Source of the DNA: Betaproteobacteria bacterium MOLA814
Lineage (GTDB): Bacteria; Pseudomonadota; Gammaproteobacteria; Burkholderiales; Burkholderiaceae_C
Length of the DNA stretch: 64,000 nt
Assembly: GCA_000496475.1 (NCBI GenBank)
Contig: AYMW01000001.1
Coordinates: 877,358 to 941,357 of the forward strand
Reading direction: 5' to 3'
The translations under genes and the position numbers were made by a program. The stretch's first letter is position 1. The number at the start of each line of letters is the position of its first letter. Under the pieces are notes generated by a model, which was not told where the DNA came from, did no database searches, and saw only the letters and a program-made list of their open reading frames with translations. Positions 29,862-40,053 of this stretch are shown here, one piece after another.

Positions 29862-30161
29862 ATGGCAACCAAGCCTAAGAAAAAAAACCCACGTTTAGCC
29901 TCTGGGCGTAAACGCGCACGTCAAAACATCAAACTGAACGCAGCACACACGTCCCTGCGTTCAAAGTACCGCACAGTTATTAAAAACGTCGAAAAAGCAG
30001 TTGCTGCAGGCGAAAAAGACAAAGCTGTAGAGTTGTTCTCTAAAATGCAAGCTATCGTTGACAGCATTGCCGACAAGGGCATCTTTCACAAAAACAAGGC
30101 TGCTCGCGATAAGAGCCGCCTGAGCGCTAAAGTTAAAACTTTGGCACTCGCTGGCGCCTAA
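29862..30161 (+). CDS. rpsT: 30S ribosomal protein S20
   Basis: The 99-residue, very basic protein starts [21 protein letters not shown] and continues with the S20 helix repeats ([38 protein letters not shown]). It binds 16S rRNA. AAGGAAA precedes the ATG. It is monocistronic with its own promoter and terminator. Confidence 0.98.
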   Translation: MATKPKKKNPRLASGRKRARQNIKLNAAHTSLRSKYRTVIKNVEKAVAAGEKDKAVELFSKMQAIVDSIADKGIFHKNKAARDKSRLSAKVKTLALAGA

Positions 30162-30284
30162 CCAGGCGTCTATGTTGGTGCTATTGCCCAAGCGGTGATG
30201 CACTGACAACAAGCACGTGGTTTAAAAGTTATTTTTAAACCGCGCCGTTTGAATTGGGTGCGCTGCCAGCTGATCCCAAATAAG

Positions 30285-30317
30285 AAAAGCCGCTTCAAAC
30301 TGGAGCGGCTTTTTTTC
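30285..30317. terminator. rpsT terminator, possibly bidirectional
   Basis: AAAAGCCGCT, a 9-nt loop, AGCGGCT and a long T run. The A run on the other side could also stop the convergent DUF3579 gene. Confidence 0.85.
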
Positions 30318-30366
30318 GTCTGCACTACCCATACGGTATTCGGCTTAGTTGAATTAAAGTTGCCCG

Positions 30367-30675
30367 CTAAGCATCTGGCAACAAGCAAGCCTCAGAAATA
30401 ACCAAGTCGTTGTCCAGACCAAAATTGATCACAAAATCCCAAGCCATGGGCTCTTCGGCGCGCAATTCGGCCTGCACCACCACGCAACGCACACCATTAA
30501 TCAGGACAGGTACGCACCACGGGGAGTAGCTCAAATGGTCACCTGGGTGCGCGCCACCTGGGCGAAAAGAGCTCATAACACCCGCGAGCCGCTCAGCCCA
30601 ATCACTGGGCCTAAAGACTTTGCCTGTAGACGTCACGCCTTGAATAAAGACTTCTTTGGCGCTGTTGAAAACCAT
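30367..30675 (-). CDS. DUF3579 family protein
   Basis: The 102-residue protein has the family's EVFIQGVTSTGKVFRPSDWAERLAGVMSSF, a proline-containing middle and AWDFVINFGLDNDL near the C-terminus. The function is not known. ATG 30675 is used; an in-frame TTG at 30756 would add 27 residues with no resemblance to the family. No strong Shine-Dalgarno is visible. It lies between rpsT and argD, a neighbourhood I recall from Comamonadaceae. Confidence 0.85.
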   Translation of the reverse strand: MVFNSAKEVFIQGVTSTGKVFRPSDWAERLAGVMSSFRPGGAHPGDHLSYSPWCVPVLINGVRCVVVQAELRAEEPMAWDFVINFGLDNDLVISEACLLPDA

Positions 30676-30842
30676 TTGTTTGCGATGCGCTTTGCGAAAT
30701 GTGTGCGGGATAGGTGCGAACTGCTGACTGTAGCTTAGCCCTACGACAATGACCAAACGATCTGTTGAAAAGCTGGTTGCACAGGGGTCAGCGCAGCCAC
30801 AGAAGCATGTTTTTTAAGCACGGAAACATCAAAAATATTGTA

Positions 30843-30854
30843 TCTTATATAAGA
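30843..30854. promoter_or_regulatory. Palindrome TCTTATATAAGA upstream of argD, candidate GntR site
   Basis: A perfect 12-bp palindrome, identical to the one in the mdh/gntR divergent region (39983-39994). It lies 102 nt upstream of argD. A shared GntR operator is inference. Confidence 0.5.
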
Positions 30855-30955
30855 CTTACGCTTGGCTGTGTAAGGGCCGCTAAACAACACACGTTCTAGG
30901 CTTGCCACTAACCTCTAAAATCAATCTTTTATCTCCTTTTAATTGGGACCACGCC

Positions 30956-32164
30956 ATGTCTACCGCTACCCCAGTCGCACCGACTTCGCCACACGTCATG
31001 AACACGTATGGACGTTTGCCAATTGCCATGACACATGGCATGGGTTGCACAGTATGGGACACCGACGGTAAGGCCTACTTGGATGCGCTTGGCGGGATTG
31101 CAGTGAACACGCTTGGGCACTCGCATCCCAAGCTGGTGGCAGCGTTGCGAGACCAGGTTGGCAAGCTGGTTCATACGTCCAACTATTACCATGTGCCTCA
31201 TCAAGAGACGCTGGCAGCACAACTGGTAGCGATGTCTGGCATGACCAACGTGTTCTTTTGCAACAGCGGCCTTGAGGCCAACGAGGGCGCCCTCAAGATG
31301 GCGCGTAAATTCGGGCACGACAAAGGCATAGACAAGCCCAAGGTCGTTGTGTACGAGGGTGCCTTCCATGGGCGCAGTATTGCCACACTGAGTGCCACTG
31401 GCAACCCCAAAATTCACGCCGGCTTTGGCCCACTGCTAGATGACTTTATCCGCGTGCCACTCAACAACATGGATGCGCTCAAAGCAGCGACGGCTGAGCG
31501 CAACGACGTGGTAGCCGTATTTGTTGAAGCCATTCAAGGCGAAGGCGGCGTGCACCCAGTTGATAACGCCTACATGTGCGATGTGCGTGCTTTGTGCGAC
31601 GAGCGTGATTGGCTGCTCATGATCGACGAGGTGCAATGCGGCATTGGCCGCACCGGCAAATGGTTTGCACACCAATGGTCGGGTATCACGCCAGACGTGA
31701 TGCCACTGGCCAAGGGGTTGGGCTCTGGCGTCCCCATTGGCGCCATTGTGGCCGGACCCAAAGCTGCTCACATATTGCAGCCCGGCAACCATGGTTCAAC
31801 TTTTGGCGGCAACCCACTGGCCATGCGTGCTGGCGTTGAAACACTGGCCATCATGCGAGAAGAAAACATCATGGCCAACGCAGCAGACGTTGGCGCTTAC
31901 TTGCAAGCCCAGCTCCAAGCGGCGTTTGCAAACCAGCCTGGTGTGGTGTCCATTCGTGGCAAAGGTCTCATGATTGGCGTGGAGCTTAACAAGCCTTGCG
32001 GCCAACTCATTGGTCTCGCAGCCGCGAACGGCCTGCTGGTTAGCGTGACCGCTGACACCGTGATTCGCCTGGTGCCGCCACTCATATTGACACGCAATGA
32101 GGCTGACAAAGTTGTGGCCATACTGGCACCCCTGGTTGAGGCTGTGCTGGCGGGACATGCCTAA
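30956..32164 (+). CDS. argD: Acetylornithine aminotransferase family protein
   Basis: The 402-residue class III PLP-dependent aminotransferase has FFCNSGLEANEGALKMARK, YEGAFHGRS, the PLP-contact Asp in IDEVQCGIGRTGKWFAHQ and Lys in MPLAKGLGSGVPIGA. ArgD converts N-acetylglutamate semialdehyde to N-acetylornithine; the next gene being argF supports that role, though related omega-aminotransferases cannot be fully excluded. ATG 30956 is preferred over TTG 30902. A candidate GntR operator lies upstream. Confidence 0.92.
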   Translation: MSTATPVAPTSPHVMNTYGRLPIAMTHGMGCTVWDTDGKAYLDALGGIAVNTLGHSHPKLVAALRDQVGKLVHTSNYYHVPHQETLAAQLVAMSGMTNVFFCNSGLEANEGALKMARKFGHDKGIDKPKVVVYEGAFHGRSIATLSATGNPKIHAGFGPLLDDFIRVPLNNMDALKAATAERNDVVAVFVEAIQGEGGVHPVDNAYMCDVRALCDERDWLLMIDEVQCGIGRTGKWFAHQWSGITPDVMPLAKGLGSGVPIGAIVAGPKAAHILQPGNHGSTFGGNPLAMRAGVETLAIMREENIMANAADVGAYLQAQLQAAFANQPGVVSIRGKGLMIGVELNKPCGQLIGLAAANGLLVSVTADTVIRLVPPLILTRNEADKVVAILAPLVEAVLAGHA

Positions 32165-32257
32165 ACTGGCTGCAACACCCACATACATTTTTTATGGTTG
32201 TTCTGTTACGTTTATTCCAGCTCTACCCCCACCCCTACTTTTACTTGCGCGCTACAC

Positions 32258-33172
32258 ATGAAACATTACCTGCAGTTCAGTGACCTTTCAACCGACGACT
32301 ACGCGTGGGTGTTTGAGCGGGCGCGCATCATCAAAGACAAGTTCAAGGCCTACGAAAAATACCAACCGTTGAGCGATCGAACACTGGCTATGATTTTTGA
32401 AAAAGCCAGCACCCGCACCCGCGTAAGCTTTGAGGCCGGTATGTACCAAATGGGCGGTTCGGTGGTGCACTTGACCACGGGTGACAGCCAACTGGGGCGG
32501 GCTGAGCCTATTGAAGACAGCGCCCGGGTGATCAGTCGCATGACAGATATTGTGATGATTCGCACCTATGAACAAAGCAAGCTAGAGCGTTTTGCAGCGT
32601 TTTCTCGCGTGCCTGTTATCAACGGCTTGACCAATGAGTACCATCCTTGCCAAATTTTGGCCGACATCTTTACCTATATCGAGCACCGTGGCCCCATTGC
32701 AGGCAAAACAGTGGCATGGGTAGGTGACGGCAACAACATGGCAAACACATGGTTACAAGCCGCTGATATTTTGAATTTCACAGTGCACGTGAGCACACCA
32801 AGCGGCTATGAGGTGGACGCCGTGCTAGCCCATGTCAACAACCCCAACTGCGTTAAAACCTTTACCGACCCCAGCGCCGCGTGCACAGGCGCAGACTTGG
32901 TCACCACAGACGTGTGGACCAGCATGGGTTTTGAAGCTGAAAATGAAGCCAGGCGCAAGGCTTTTGGCAACTGGTGTGTTGATGAGGCCATGATGGCCAA
33001 AGCCAAACAAGATGCCTTGTTCATGCATTGCTTGCCTGCACACCGTGGAGAAGAAGTACAAGCCGAGGTGATTGATGGCCCTCAATCAGTGGTCTGGGAT
33101 GAGGCAGAAAACCGCTTACACGTTCAGAAAGCGCTGATGGAGTTTTTGCTACTGGGACGCGTAACGGGCTAA
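32258..33172 (+). CDS. argF: Ornithine carbamoyltransferase
   Basis: Makes citrulline from ornithine and carbamoyl phosphate. The 304-residue protein has FEKASTRTRVSFE (carbamoyl-phosphate loop), the HPCQ motif, GDGNNMANTW, and HCLPAHRGEEV. ATG 32258 (MKHYLQFSDLS) matches the family start; the longer TTG start at 32198 adds unrelated residues. It lies 93 nt after argD and is likely co-transcribed. Confidence 0.96.
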   Translation: MKHYLQFSDLSTDDYAWVFERARIIKDKFKAYEKYQPLSDRTLAMIFEKASTRTRVSFEAGMYQMGGSVVHLTTGDSQLGRAEPIEDSARVISRMTDIVMIRTYEQSKLERFAAFSRVPVINGLTNEYHPCQILADIFTYIEHRGPIAGKTVAWVGDGNNMANTWLQAADILNFTVHVSTPSGYEVDAVLAHVNNPNCVKTFTDPSAACTGADLVTTDVWTSMGFEAENEARRKAFGNWCVDEAMMAKAKQDALFMHCLPAHRGEEVQAEVIDGPQSVVWDEAENRLHVQKALMEFLLLGRVTG

Positions 33173-33270
33173 AAAAAGGGAACCAGTACTTTTATTGTGC
33201 AAACGCCAATAGCCTGCTACTTTTCGAGCTCAATGTAGGCCATACTGCGCGCTTATTCACTCAAAGTCCT

Positions 33271-33648
33271 ATGGCTACCTTTATGTCTGCATGTGAGAGT
33301 TGTGGTGCTTGCTGCGCTTTTTTTAGAGTCGACTTCTCGATTTACGAGCTTCAATCACTGGGCGGGACCGTACCCGATGAACTGGCCGAAGAATTCAATG
33401 GCAACCACGCTCGAATGTGCGGCACCAACGCCATGCCTAGACGCTGTGATGCACTGGCAGGCACCATTGGCAAGCAGGTCGGTTGTAGTATCTACGAGTC
33501 GCGCTCAACCCCGTGCCGTGAATTTCCAGAAGCGAGCGAAGGCTGCGCCAGAGCTAGGCTGAGCTACGGCCTAGCGCCTTTAAACAACCCGTTTGACGCA
33601 CTGTTTGGCACCACACCAGCCATCGACTCGTGGCCCACAACTCTTTGA
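33271..33648 (+). CDS. YkgJ family Cys-cluster protein
   Basis: The 125-residue protein has CESCGACCAFFRV at the N-terminus and further Cys (RMCG, RRCDAL, GCSIYESRSTPCREFP), the pattern of the YkgJ (CxxCxxCC) zinc/iron-chelating family. The function is not established. It stands alone after argF and converges with the FAD monooxygenase. Confidence 0.87.
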   Translation: MATFMSACESCGACCAFFRVDFSIYELQSLGGTVPDELAEEFNGNHARMCGTNAMPRRCDALAGTIGKQVGCSIYESRSTPCREFPEASEGCARARLSYGLAPLNNPFDALFGTTPAIDSWPTTL

Positions 33649-33670
33649 CAACTGGTTACGGCCTAAGTAC

Positions 33671-34936
33671 TTACTTCGCAAGTAGGCTAGTTCCAGCCTC
33701 ATAGCCGTACAACCAAGGCTGGTCAAGCAGCTTGGCGCCCATGGCCCACATAGCCAAGTCGCGGCCCACTCGCTTGAAACCATCCGCATGGAATATATCG
33801 CCGTTTCGCTTGGCGCGCTGCTGCACAAAAGCATTGCGTTCCCAGCGGTTCAGTGCGTAATGCCGCAGTTGCTGTGGCACATTTAAGGCGTGCATTGACA
33901 ACGCCCGTCCCAACGCTTGGGCGTCCTCTATAGCCATGCCAGCGCCTTGCGCCAAATAAGGGAACATGGGATGAGCGGCGTCGCCAAGCAAGGCGACGCG
34001 TCGCCTTGCCATCTCGTCAGGCCCAGCCACCGGTGGTCGCTCAAACAGCTGCCAAGCAAGCCACGCATCAGGATGGTCGATACCGCGTTCATCCGGCACG
34101 CTGGCAATCATGTCTGCCAACGCTTTGCAGGTATTGCCCAGCGCATTTTTAACTTCAAAGGCTGGCGTGGCGTTGTCCCACCACTGCGCCACGCCAGAAA
34201 ATGGCGCTTGTGCCGCCACCACCACGTTCATGGATTCACCAGCACGCACGGGATACTGGACCACATGCACGTGCGGTCCAAGCCACACGGTGACGTTTTG
34301 ATCGCGTAACGCAGGCGCTAAGTCGGCCATGCTCACCATGGCACGATAAGCCACATGACCGGTGGGCTGAGGCGCACCGTCACTCAACAAAGCTTGGCGA
34401 GTCAAGCTCCACAAACCATCGGCGCCAACCAGCACATCACCCTGGACAGGCGGGTCATCGCCTACGCGCATGCACACGCCTTCTTCCTCTGTGTCGTCCA
34501 ACTCCACCACGCTGCGCCCAACACGTATAGACACATCAGCCATTTGGCTCAGGCTGTCCGCCAAAACACGGTGTAAATCGGCGCGGTGTACGCACAGGTA
34601 AGGGGCACCGTATCGCTTTACAGTTGTCGCACCCAATGGCAACGTGGCCAATATACGACCGGTGGAAACCGAGCGCACCACCAAGTTCTCGGGCTGGCTC
34701 GCAAGCGGCGTTAAGGCCTCTAGCAAGCCCCAAGACTGCAAAATACGTGTCGCATTTGGACCGAGCTGTACGCCAGCCCCAACGTCGCCCAACACACCGT
34801 ACTGCTCGAATACGCGAACCGTGTGGCCTTGACGCGCGCAGGCTATACCCGCAGCCATACCGCCAATACCACCGCCTGCGACCAGCACCTGCGCAGCTGA
34901 TGAGTGACCGCCTTGATCTGCACAACCCCACACCAT
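33671..34936 (-). CDS. FAD-dependent aromatic-type monooxygenase
   Basis: The 421-residue flavoprotein has the N-terminal dinucleotide motif VLVAGGGIGGMAAGIACARQG, the DG motif VLVGADGLWSLTR, and GDAAHPMFPYLAQGAGMAIEDA, placing it with group A hydroxylases such as salicylate or 3-hydroxybenzoate hydroxylase. No aromatic-degradation gene is adjacent, so the substrate is open. ATG 34936 is preferred over TTG 34966. It sits between ykgJ and acnB. Confidence 0.88.
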   Translation of the reverse strand: MVWGCADQGGHSSAAQVLVAGGGIGGMAAGIACARQGHTVRVFEQYGVLGDVGAGVQLGPNATRILQSWGLLEALTPLASQPENLVVRSVSTGRILATLPLGATTVKRYGAPYLCVHRADLHRVLADSLSQMADVSIRVGRSVVELDDTEEEGVCMRVGDDPPVQGDVLVGADGLWSLTRQALLSDGAPQPTGHVAYRAMVSMADLAPALRDQNVTVWLGPHVHVVQYPVRAGESMNVVVAAQAPFSGVAQWWDNATPAFEVKNALGNTCKALADMIASVPDERGIDHPDAWLAWQLFERPPVAGPDEMARRRVALLGDAAHPMFPYLAQGAGMAIEDAQALGRALSMHALNVPQQLRHYALNRWERNAFVQQRAKRNGDIFHADGFKRVGRDLAMWAMGAKLLDQPWLYGYEAGTSLLAK

Positions 34937-35009
34937 TACATATCTCTTCGTTTGATCAACATTCAATAATGACGTATTTTGACAGAAGCACGCCGCTGCC
35001 CTTACCTAT

Positions 35010-35045
35010 AAAAAAAGCCCCGCTTGCATGACACGCGAGGCTTTT
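35010..35045 (-). terminator. acnB terminator
   Basis: On the minus strand AAAAGCCTCGC, a loop, GCGGGGCTTTT and a T run, about 33 nt after the acnB stop. Confidence 0.75.
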
Positions 35046-35077
35046 AAGCAGCAGCACCTCAGTGCCCGGCGTTGCGA

Positions 35078-37690
35078 TTAAGCCGCAACGTCTTTGGCCA
35101 CCTGCGCATACTCGTCGATTGCATCGAAGTTCATGTAACGGTAAATCTGCGCACCGTCTTTGTTGATCACCCCCATGTCGGCATGGTATTCAGCCACTGT
35201 GGGAATTCGGCCCAACTTTGAACAAATAGCGGCCAACTCGGCTGAACCCAAGAACACATTCGCGTTTTTACCCAAACGGTTGGGGAAGTTGCGTGTAGAA
35301 GTGGACATCACAGTGGCACCCTCGCGCACTTGCGCTTGATTGCCCATGCACAAGGAGCAGCCAGGCATTTCGGTCCGCGCGCCGGCAGTGCCAAACACAC
35401 CGTAATGGCCTTCCTTGGTCAGCTCGGCTGCGTCCATCTTGGTCGGCGGTGCAATCCACAACTTGACAGGAATATCACGCTTGCCTTCTAACAGCTTTGA
35501 AGCGGCGCGGAAATGACCGATGTTGGTCATGCATGACCCAATGAACACCTCGTCGATCGGGGTGTTCACAACGTCAGACAAAAACTTGGCATCATCTGGG
35601 TCATTCGGACAGCACACGACGGGCTCTGTGATATCGGCCAAGTCAATCTCTATGATTTCAGCGTACTCGGCATCCTTATCGGCCTCCAACAACTCAGGAT
35701 TGGCAATCCAAGCTTCCATGGCGTCAATGCGGCGCTGCAAGGTACGCTTGTCTTCGTAGCCGTTGGCGATCATGTTTTTCATGAGTACGATGTTAGAGGT
35801 CATGTACTCAATCATTGGCTCTTTGTTGAGCTTGACGGTACAGCCAGCAGCAGAGCGCTCAGCGGAGGCATCAGACAGCTCAAACGCTTGCTCAACTTTG
35901 AGGTTTGGCAGACCTTCAATTTCCAAAATTCGGCCAGAAAACGCGTTGATTTTGCCTTTTTTTGCAACCGTCAATAAACCTTGCTTGATGCCGTACAACG
36001 GTATGGCGTGGACCAAGTCACGCAAGGTAACGCCAGGTTGCATCTCACCTTTGAAACGCACCAAAATGCTTTCAGGCATGTCTAAAGGCATCACGCCTGT
36101 AGCTGCGGCAAATGCCACCAAACCAGAACCTGCTGGAAACGAAATACCAATCGGGAATCGGGTGTGGCTGTCGCCGCCAGTCCCCACGGTATCAGGCAAC
36201 AACAAGCGGTTTAACCACGAGTGAATAATGCCGTCGCCTGGACGCAGTGCTACGCCACCGCGGTTGGACATAAAGGATGGCAGCTCGTGGTGCATCTTCA
36301 CATCGATTGGCTTTGGATAGGCTGCAGTGTGGCAAAACGACTGCATCACCAGATCGCTTGAAAAGCCCAAGCACGCCAAGTCTTTCAATTCATCACGGGT
36401 CATAGGACCTGTGGTATCTTGCGAGCCCACCGTGGTCATTTTGGGCTCGCAGTAAGTGCCGGGACGGATACCGACTTGGTTGCCCTTGACAACGGGCATG
36501 CCACACGCGCGGCCCACCATTTTTTGCGCCGTTGTAAAGCCTTTGCCTGTGTCGACTGGTGCCTTGGGCAAGCGAAACGTGGTGGCTGCTGGCAAGCCCA
36601 AGAATTCACGCGCTTTGGCAGTCAGTGAGCGACCAATGATCAGGTTGATGCGACCTCCAGCCTGCACCTCGTCTAACAAGACATCACTTTTCAGTGTGAA
36701 GTTTTCAACTAAGGCGCCATCACGCTCAATTTTTCCTTCGTAGGGGAAAATGTCAATGACATCGCCCATCTCCAACTTGGACACATCAACCTCGATAGGC
36801 AATGAGCCTGAATCTTCTTGTGTGTTGAAAAAGATGGGGGCAATTTTGCCGCCCAACGTCACGCCGCCAAACCGCTTGTTTGGCACAAATGGAATGTCTT
36901 GGCCAGTGGCCCACACCACCGAGTTGGTGGCAGACTTGCGCGATGATCCTGTTCCCACAACGTCGCCTACATAAGCAACCAAATTGCCTTTTTCTTTGAG
37001 GTCGTTGACAAACTGCATCGGGCCGCGCTTGCCATCTTCTTCTGGCTTGAAGGCTGCATCTGCACGGGTGTTCTTGAGCATGGCCAAGTAGTGCAGTGGG
37101 ATGTCAGGTCGACTCCACGCATCTGGTGCTGGTGACAAATCGTCGGTGTTGGTTTCACCGGGTACTTTAAATACTGTCACCGTGATTTTTTCTTCCACCT
37201 TGGGCCGGCTGGTAAACCACTCTGCATCAGCCCAGCTTTGCACCACGGCTTGCGCATGTGCATTACCAGCCTTGGCCTTGGTTGAAACGTCGTGAAACGC
37301 GTCGAACATGAGCAAGGTTTTCTTGAGCGCTGTGGCAGCAACGCCCGCCACAGCAGGCTTGTCTAGCAAGTCAATCAAAGGCTTGACGTTGTATCCACCC
37401 AGCATGGTGCCTAGCAACTGCGCGGCATGCTCTGGCTTGATGAGGCCACAGGTCACATCGGTGTGCGCTACGGCAGACAAAAATGAAGCCTTCACTTTGG
37501 CCGCATCATCCACACCAGGTGGCACACGGTGTGTAAGCATGTCCACCAAATCGTCGCCATGGCCAGTCGGTGGCGTTTTAATCAGCTCAATCAACTCAGC
37601 TGTTTGTGCCGCGGTTAAGGGCAATGGGGGAATACCTAAGGTGGCGCGCTCGGCCACGTGGGCTTGGTAGTTTTTCAAGAAATCAGTCAT
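35078..37690 (-). CDS. acnB: Aconitate hydratase B
   Basis: Isomerises citrate to isocitrate in the TCA cycle. The 870 residues match the E. coli AcnB length (865). The N-terminal HEAT-like and swivel domains precede the catalytic domains, as in AcnB and unlike AcnA. The [4Fe-4S] Cys ligands fall in [11 protein letters not shown] and [14 protein letters not shown] 37690 ([16 protein letters not shown]) is the family start. It is followed in the same direction upstream by the CitE-like gene and mdh, forming a TCA cluster. Confidence 0.97.
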   Translation of the reverse strand: MTDFLKNYQAHVAERATLGIPPLPLTAAQTAELIELIKTPPTGHGDDLVDMLTHRVPPGVDDAAKVKASFLSAVAHTDVTCGLIKPEHAAQLLGTMLGGYNVKPLIDLLDKPAVAGVAATALKKTLLMFDAFHDVSTKAKAGNAHAQAVVQSWADAEWFTSRPKVEEKITVTVFKVPGETNTDDLSPAPDAWSRPDIPLHYLAMLKNTRADAAFKPEEDGKRGPMQFVNDLKEKGNLVAYVGDVVGTGSSRKSATNSVVWATGQDIPFVPNKRFGGVTLGGKIAPIFFNTQEDSGSLPIEVDVSKLEMGDVIDIFPYEGKIERDGALVENFTLKSDVLLDEVQAGGRINLIIGRSLTAKAREFLGLPAATTFRLPKAPVDTGKGFTTAQKMVGRACGMPVVKGNQVGIRPGTYCEPKMTTVGSQDTTGPMTRDELKDLACLGFSSDLVMQSFCHTAAYPKPIDVKMHHELPSFMSNRGGVALRPGDGIIHSWLNRLLLPDTVGTGGDSHTRFPIGISFPAGSGLVAFAAATGVMPLDMPESILVRFKGEMQPGVTLRDLVHAIPLYGIKQGLLTVAKKGKINAFSGRILEIEGLPNLKVEQAFELSDASAERSAAGCTVKLNKEPMIEYMTSNIVLMKNMIANGYEDKRTLQRRIDAMEAWIANPELLEADKDAEYAEIIEIDLADITEPVVCCPNDPDDAKFLSDVVNTPIDEVFIGSCMTNIGHFRAASKLLEGKRDIPVKLWIAPPTKMDAAELTKEGHYGVFGTAGARTEMPGCSLCMGNQAQVREGATVMSTSTRNFPNRLGKNANVFLGSAELAAICSKLGRIPTVAEYHADMGVINKDGAQIYRYMNFDAIDEYAQVAKDVAA

Positions 37691-37765
37691 GCGATGCTCC
37701 AATCAAAAAAGGGGATGGACAATTAAAGTGTGTGCGCCTCAGCACCTGATGTCACAGGGCCTAGG

Positions 37766-38821
37766 CTAATGACGCACGGTAAAAAAAGGCAGCAGTGACT
37801 CGGGTAACACCACGCCTGTAACGTGGGCGCGCTCAAGTAACTGCCAAAAATACCGGTAACTGGCGCGGTCGTGCAGCTGCTGGTTCAACGACACAGGCGC
37901 CCAGTGAGCGTCCAAGGCTGCTTCAATAACTTGGGCTGCATGTGCCACTTCGTCTAACTGTGGCGAAAAAGCCGCCACGATGGTGCGCACCTGATCGGGG
38001 TGAATACTCCACATGCGCGTGTAGCCAAAACGCTGGTTGGCTTGCGTTGCGGCCAAGCTTAAAGCTTGGCTGTCTTTGAACTCGGTCACCACGCAATGCG
38101 ACGGCACTTTGCCGTATGCGTGCGCGGCGTTGGCAATTTCCAGCTTGGCCCGCACAACCAACGGGTGGTCAAATTGCCCATGCGCACTCATGGCACTGGC
38201 AGGAATGGCACCGCCATGTGCAGATACAAAGTCCATCAAACCGAAACTTAAACTCTGGACACGCGGGTGGGCTGCTATGGCGTTGACTTGTGCCACAGCA
38301 GCAGGTGACTCAATAAGAACATGAATAGGCATGAGGCTGTTTGAACTATAGGGGCCTTGCTGGCCTACAACTTGGTCAATCAGCGCACAAGCGGTGTCGA
38401 CGTCTGCACGGCATTCAACTTTGGGCAGCATGACAAATGCAACTTGCGACGCCGCTGCACCTAAAATAATATCGACATCACTCTTAAAGTGTGACGACTG
38501 ACCAGCGAGCGTGCTGTTGTCTAAAGTGTGCACACGCACACCCACGCGGGCGCCAGCGTCACTTGGTTTGTTGGTTAACAACAATTCGGCGATGCTGTGC
38601 GCATGGGCCAACTCGAAGCCTATGGGCGCGCCATCTTCACAATCTAGTGTGACGTCCATGACACAGGCCCCATATTCACGTATCAAGGTGCGCTGCAATT
38701 CAAGACTTTTAACCATGCGCGGAAACACGCCACAGTAGTGATCGCACACAGGCAAACCAACCTGCGCTGATTGCGCGCCCAGCAATACATCACGCGGATG
38801 TAAGGATCTAAGCGCAGTCAT
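37766..38821 (-). CDS. HpcH/HpaI aldolase / citrate lyase beta-like (CoA ester lyase) protein
   Basis: The 351-residue TIM-barrel protein has TLDCEDGAP, the metal-ligand regions VLIESPAAVAQV and LSFGLMDFVSAHGG, and WSIHPDQVRTIVAAFSP, all typical of CitE-like lyases such as malyl-CoA or citramalyl-CoA lyase. There are no citrate lyase alpha or gamma genes, so it is not a complete citrate lyase. The substrate is open. It lies between mdh and acnB, an arrangement I recall from Comamonadaceae. Confidence 0.87.
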   Translation of the reverse strand: MTALRSLHPRDVLLGAQSAQVGLPVCDHYCGVFPRMVKSLELQRTLIREYGACVMDVTLDCEDGAPIGFELAHAHSIAELLLTNKPSDAGARVGVRVHTLDNSTLAGQSSHFKSDVDIILGAAASQVAFVMLPKVECRADVDTACALIDQVVGQQGPYSSNSLMPIHVLIESPAAVAQVNAIAAHPRVQSLSFGLMDFVSAHGGAIPASAMSAHGQFDHPLVVRAKLEIANAAHAYGKVPSHCVVTEFKDSQALSLAATQANQRFGYTRMWSIHPDQVRTIVAAFSPQLDEVAHAAQVIEAALDAHWAPVSLNQQLHDRASYRYFWQLLERAHVTGVVLPESLLPFFTVRH

Positions 38822-38872
38822 GGCCCAGCCTTTACAAACTGGTGATGCATATGTGGGCTCAAGACAAACGCC

Positions 38873-39859
38873 TTAAAGCAAATGCGCCACAGCGGCTTGC
38901 TCGTCGGTCAACTCTTGCAACGTCTTGTTAATACAGCCTTGGCTAAACGCATCGATAGACAAGCCATCAACCACCGTGTATTGGCCGTTTTCGCAGGTCA
39001 CTGGGAAGCCAAACATGACGTCTTTTGGAATGCCGTATTGGCCGTCTGAAGCAATGCCCATGGTGACCCACTTGCCATTGGTGCCCAAGACCCAATCTCG
39101 CATGTGGTCAATGGCCGCATTGGCAGCAGAAGCGGCTGAACTTAAGCCACGAGCTTCAATGATGGCTGCGCCACGCTTGCCAACGGTTGGCAGAAAAGTA
39201 TTGGCGTTCCAGTCTTGATCATTGATCATGTCTTTAACCGACTCGCCGTTGATGGTTGCGAAGCGGTAGTCAGCGTACATGGTGGGAGAGTGGTTGCCCC
39301 ACACGCACAGCTTCTCGATATCGACCACAGCATGGCCAGTTTTCGTTGCAATTTGGCTTAATGCGCGGTTGTGGTCCAAGCGCAACATAGCGGTGAAGTT
39401 GCCACGCTTTAAATCAGGCGCAGCCTTCATGGCTATGTAGGCGTTGGTATTGGCTGGATTGCCTACAACCAAGACCTTCACATCACGGCTGGCGACGGCA
39501 TTTAAGGCTTTGCCTTGTGCGGTGAAAATGGCGCCGTTGGCGGCCAACAATTCAGCACGTTCCATGCCAGGACCACGTGGGCGCGAACCAACCAACAAAG
39601 CGTAGTCTATGTCTTTGAAAGCGAGCATGGGATCAGCGTAAGCCTCCATACCTGCCAGCAATGGGAAAGCGCAGTCTTGCAACTCCATCATGACGCCCTG
39701 CAAGGCCTTTTGTGCTTTTTCATCAGGAATTTCCAACAGTTGAAGAATCACTGGTTGGTCTTTGCCGAGCATTTCGCCTGACGCGATGCGAAACAACAGG
39801 GCATAGCCAATTTGGCCTGCAGGGCCAGTAACAGCAACGCGAACGGGGGCTTTACTCAT
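38873..39859 (-). CDS. mdh: Malate dehydrogenase
   Basis: Oxidises malate to oxaloacetate with NAD+. The 328-residue protein is the cytosolic-type Mdh found in betaproteobacteria, with [57 protein letters not shown] and [18 protein letters not shown] 39859 has GGAG upstream (spacing about 7); a longer open frame to 39904 is disfavoured. It is divergent from gntR across a region with the TCTTATATAAGA palindrome, which probably represses both. Confidence 0.97.
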   Translation of the reverse strand: MSKAPVRVAVTGPAGQIGYALLFRIASGEMLGKDQPVILQLLEIPDEKAQKALQGVMMELQDCAFPLLAGMEAYADPMLAFKDIDYALLVGSRPRGPGMERAELLAANGAIFTAQGKALNAVASRDVKVLVVGNPANTNAYIAMKAAPDLKRGNFTAMLRLDHNRALSQIATKTGHAVVDIEKLCVWGNHSPTMYADYRFATINGESVKDMINDQDWNANTFLPTVGKRGAAIIEARGLSSAASAANAAIDHMRDWVLGTNGKWVTMGIASDGQYGIPKDVMFGFPVTCENGQYTVVDGLSIDAFSQGCINKTLQELTDEQAAVAHLL

Positions 39860-39982
39860 AGATAACTCCAACGGATTGAGACAACAATAAAATGGTTTTG
39901 GCATTTACAAGCACCTGTTCAGTGCTGACAAACTGGAATAACAGTTTACTCGCGTAAACCCTATCCGTCAATTTGTCTTATG

Positions 39983-39994
39983 TCTTATATAAGA
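39983..39994. promoter_or_regulatory. GntR candidate operator in mdh/gntR divergent region
   Basis: A perfect palindrome TCTTATATAAGA. It falls between a possible gntR -35 (TTGTCT, 39973-39978) and -10 (TATGAT, 39995-40000), so binding there would block gntR transcription and could also affect mdh. A partial copy (GTCTTAT) precedes it. Confidence 0.6.
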
Positions 39995-40053
39995 TATGAT
40001 ATCAGCCCTAACCGTGTCACAATTGCCTTCGTTTGACGCACTTGTATTTGTTT

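Noticed and set aside
37766-38821. Complete citrate lyase operon
   Set aside because: Only a CitE-like gene is present; no alpha, gamma or accessory lyase genes are adjacent.
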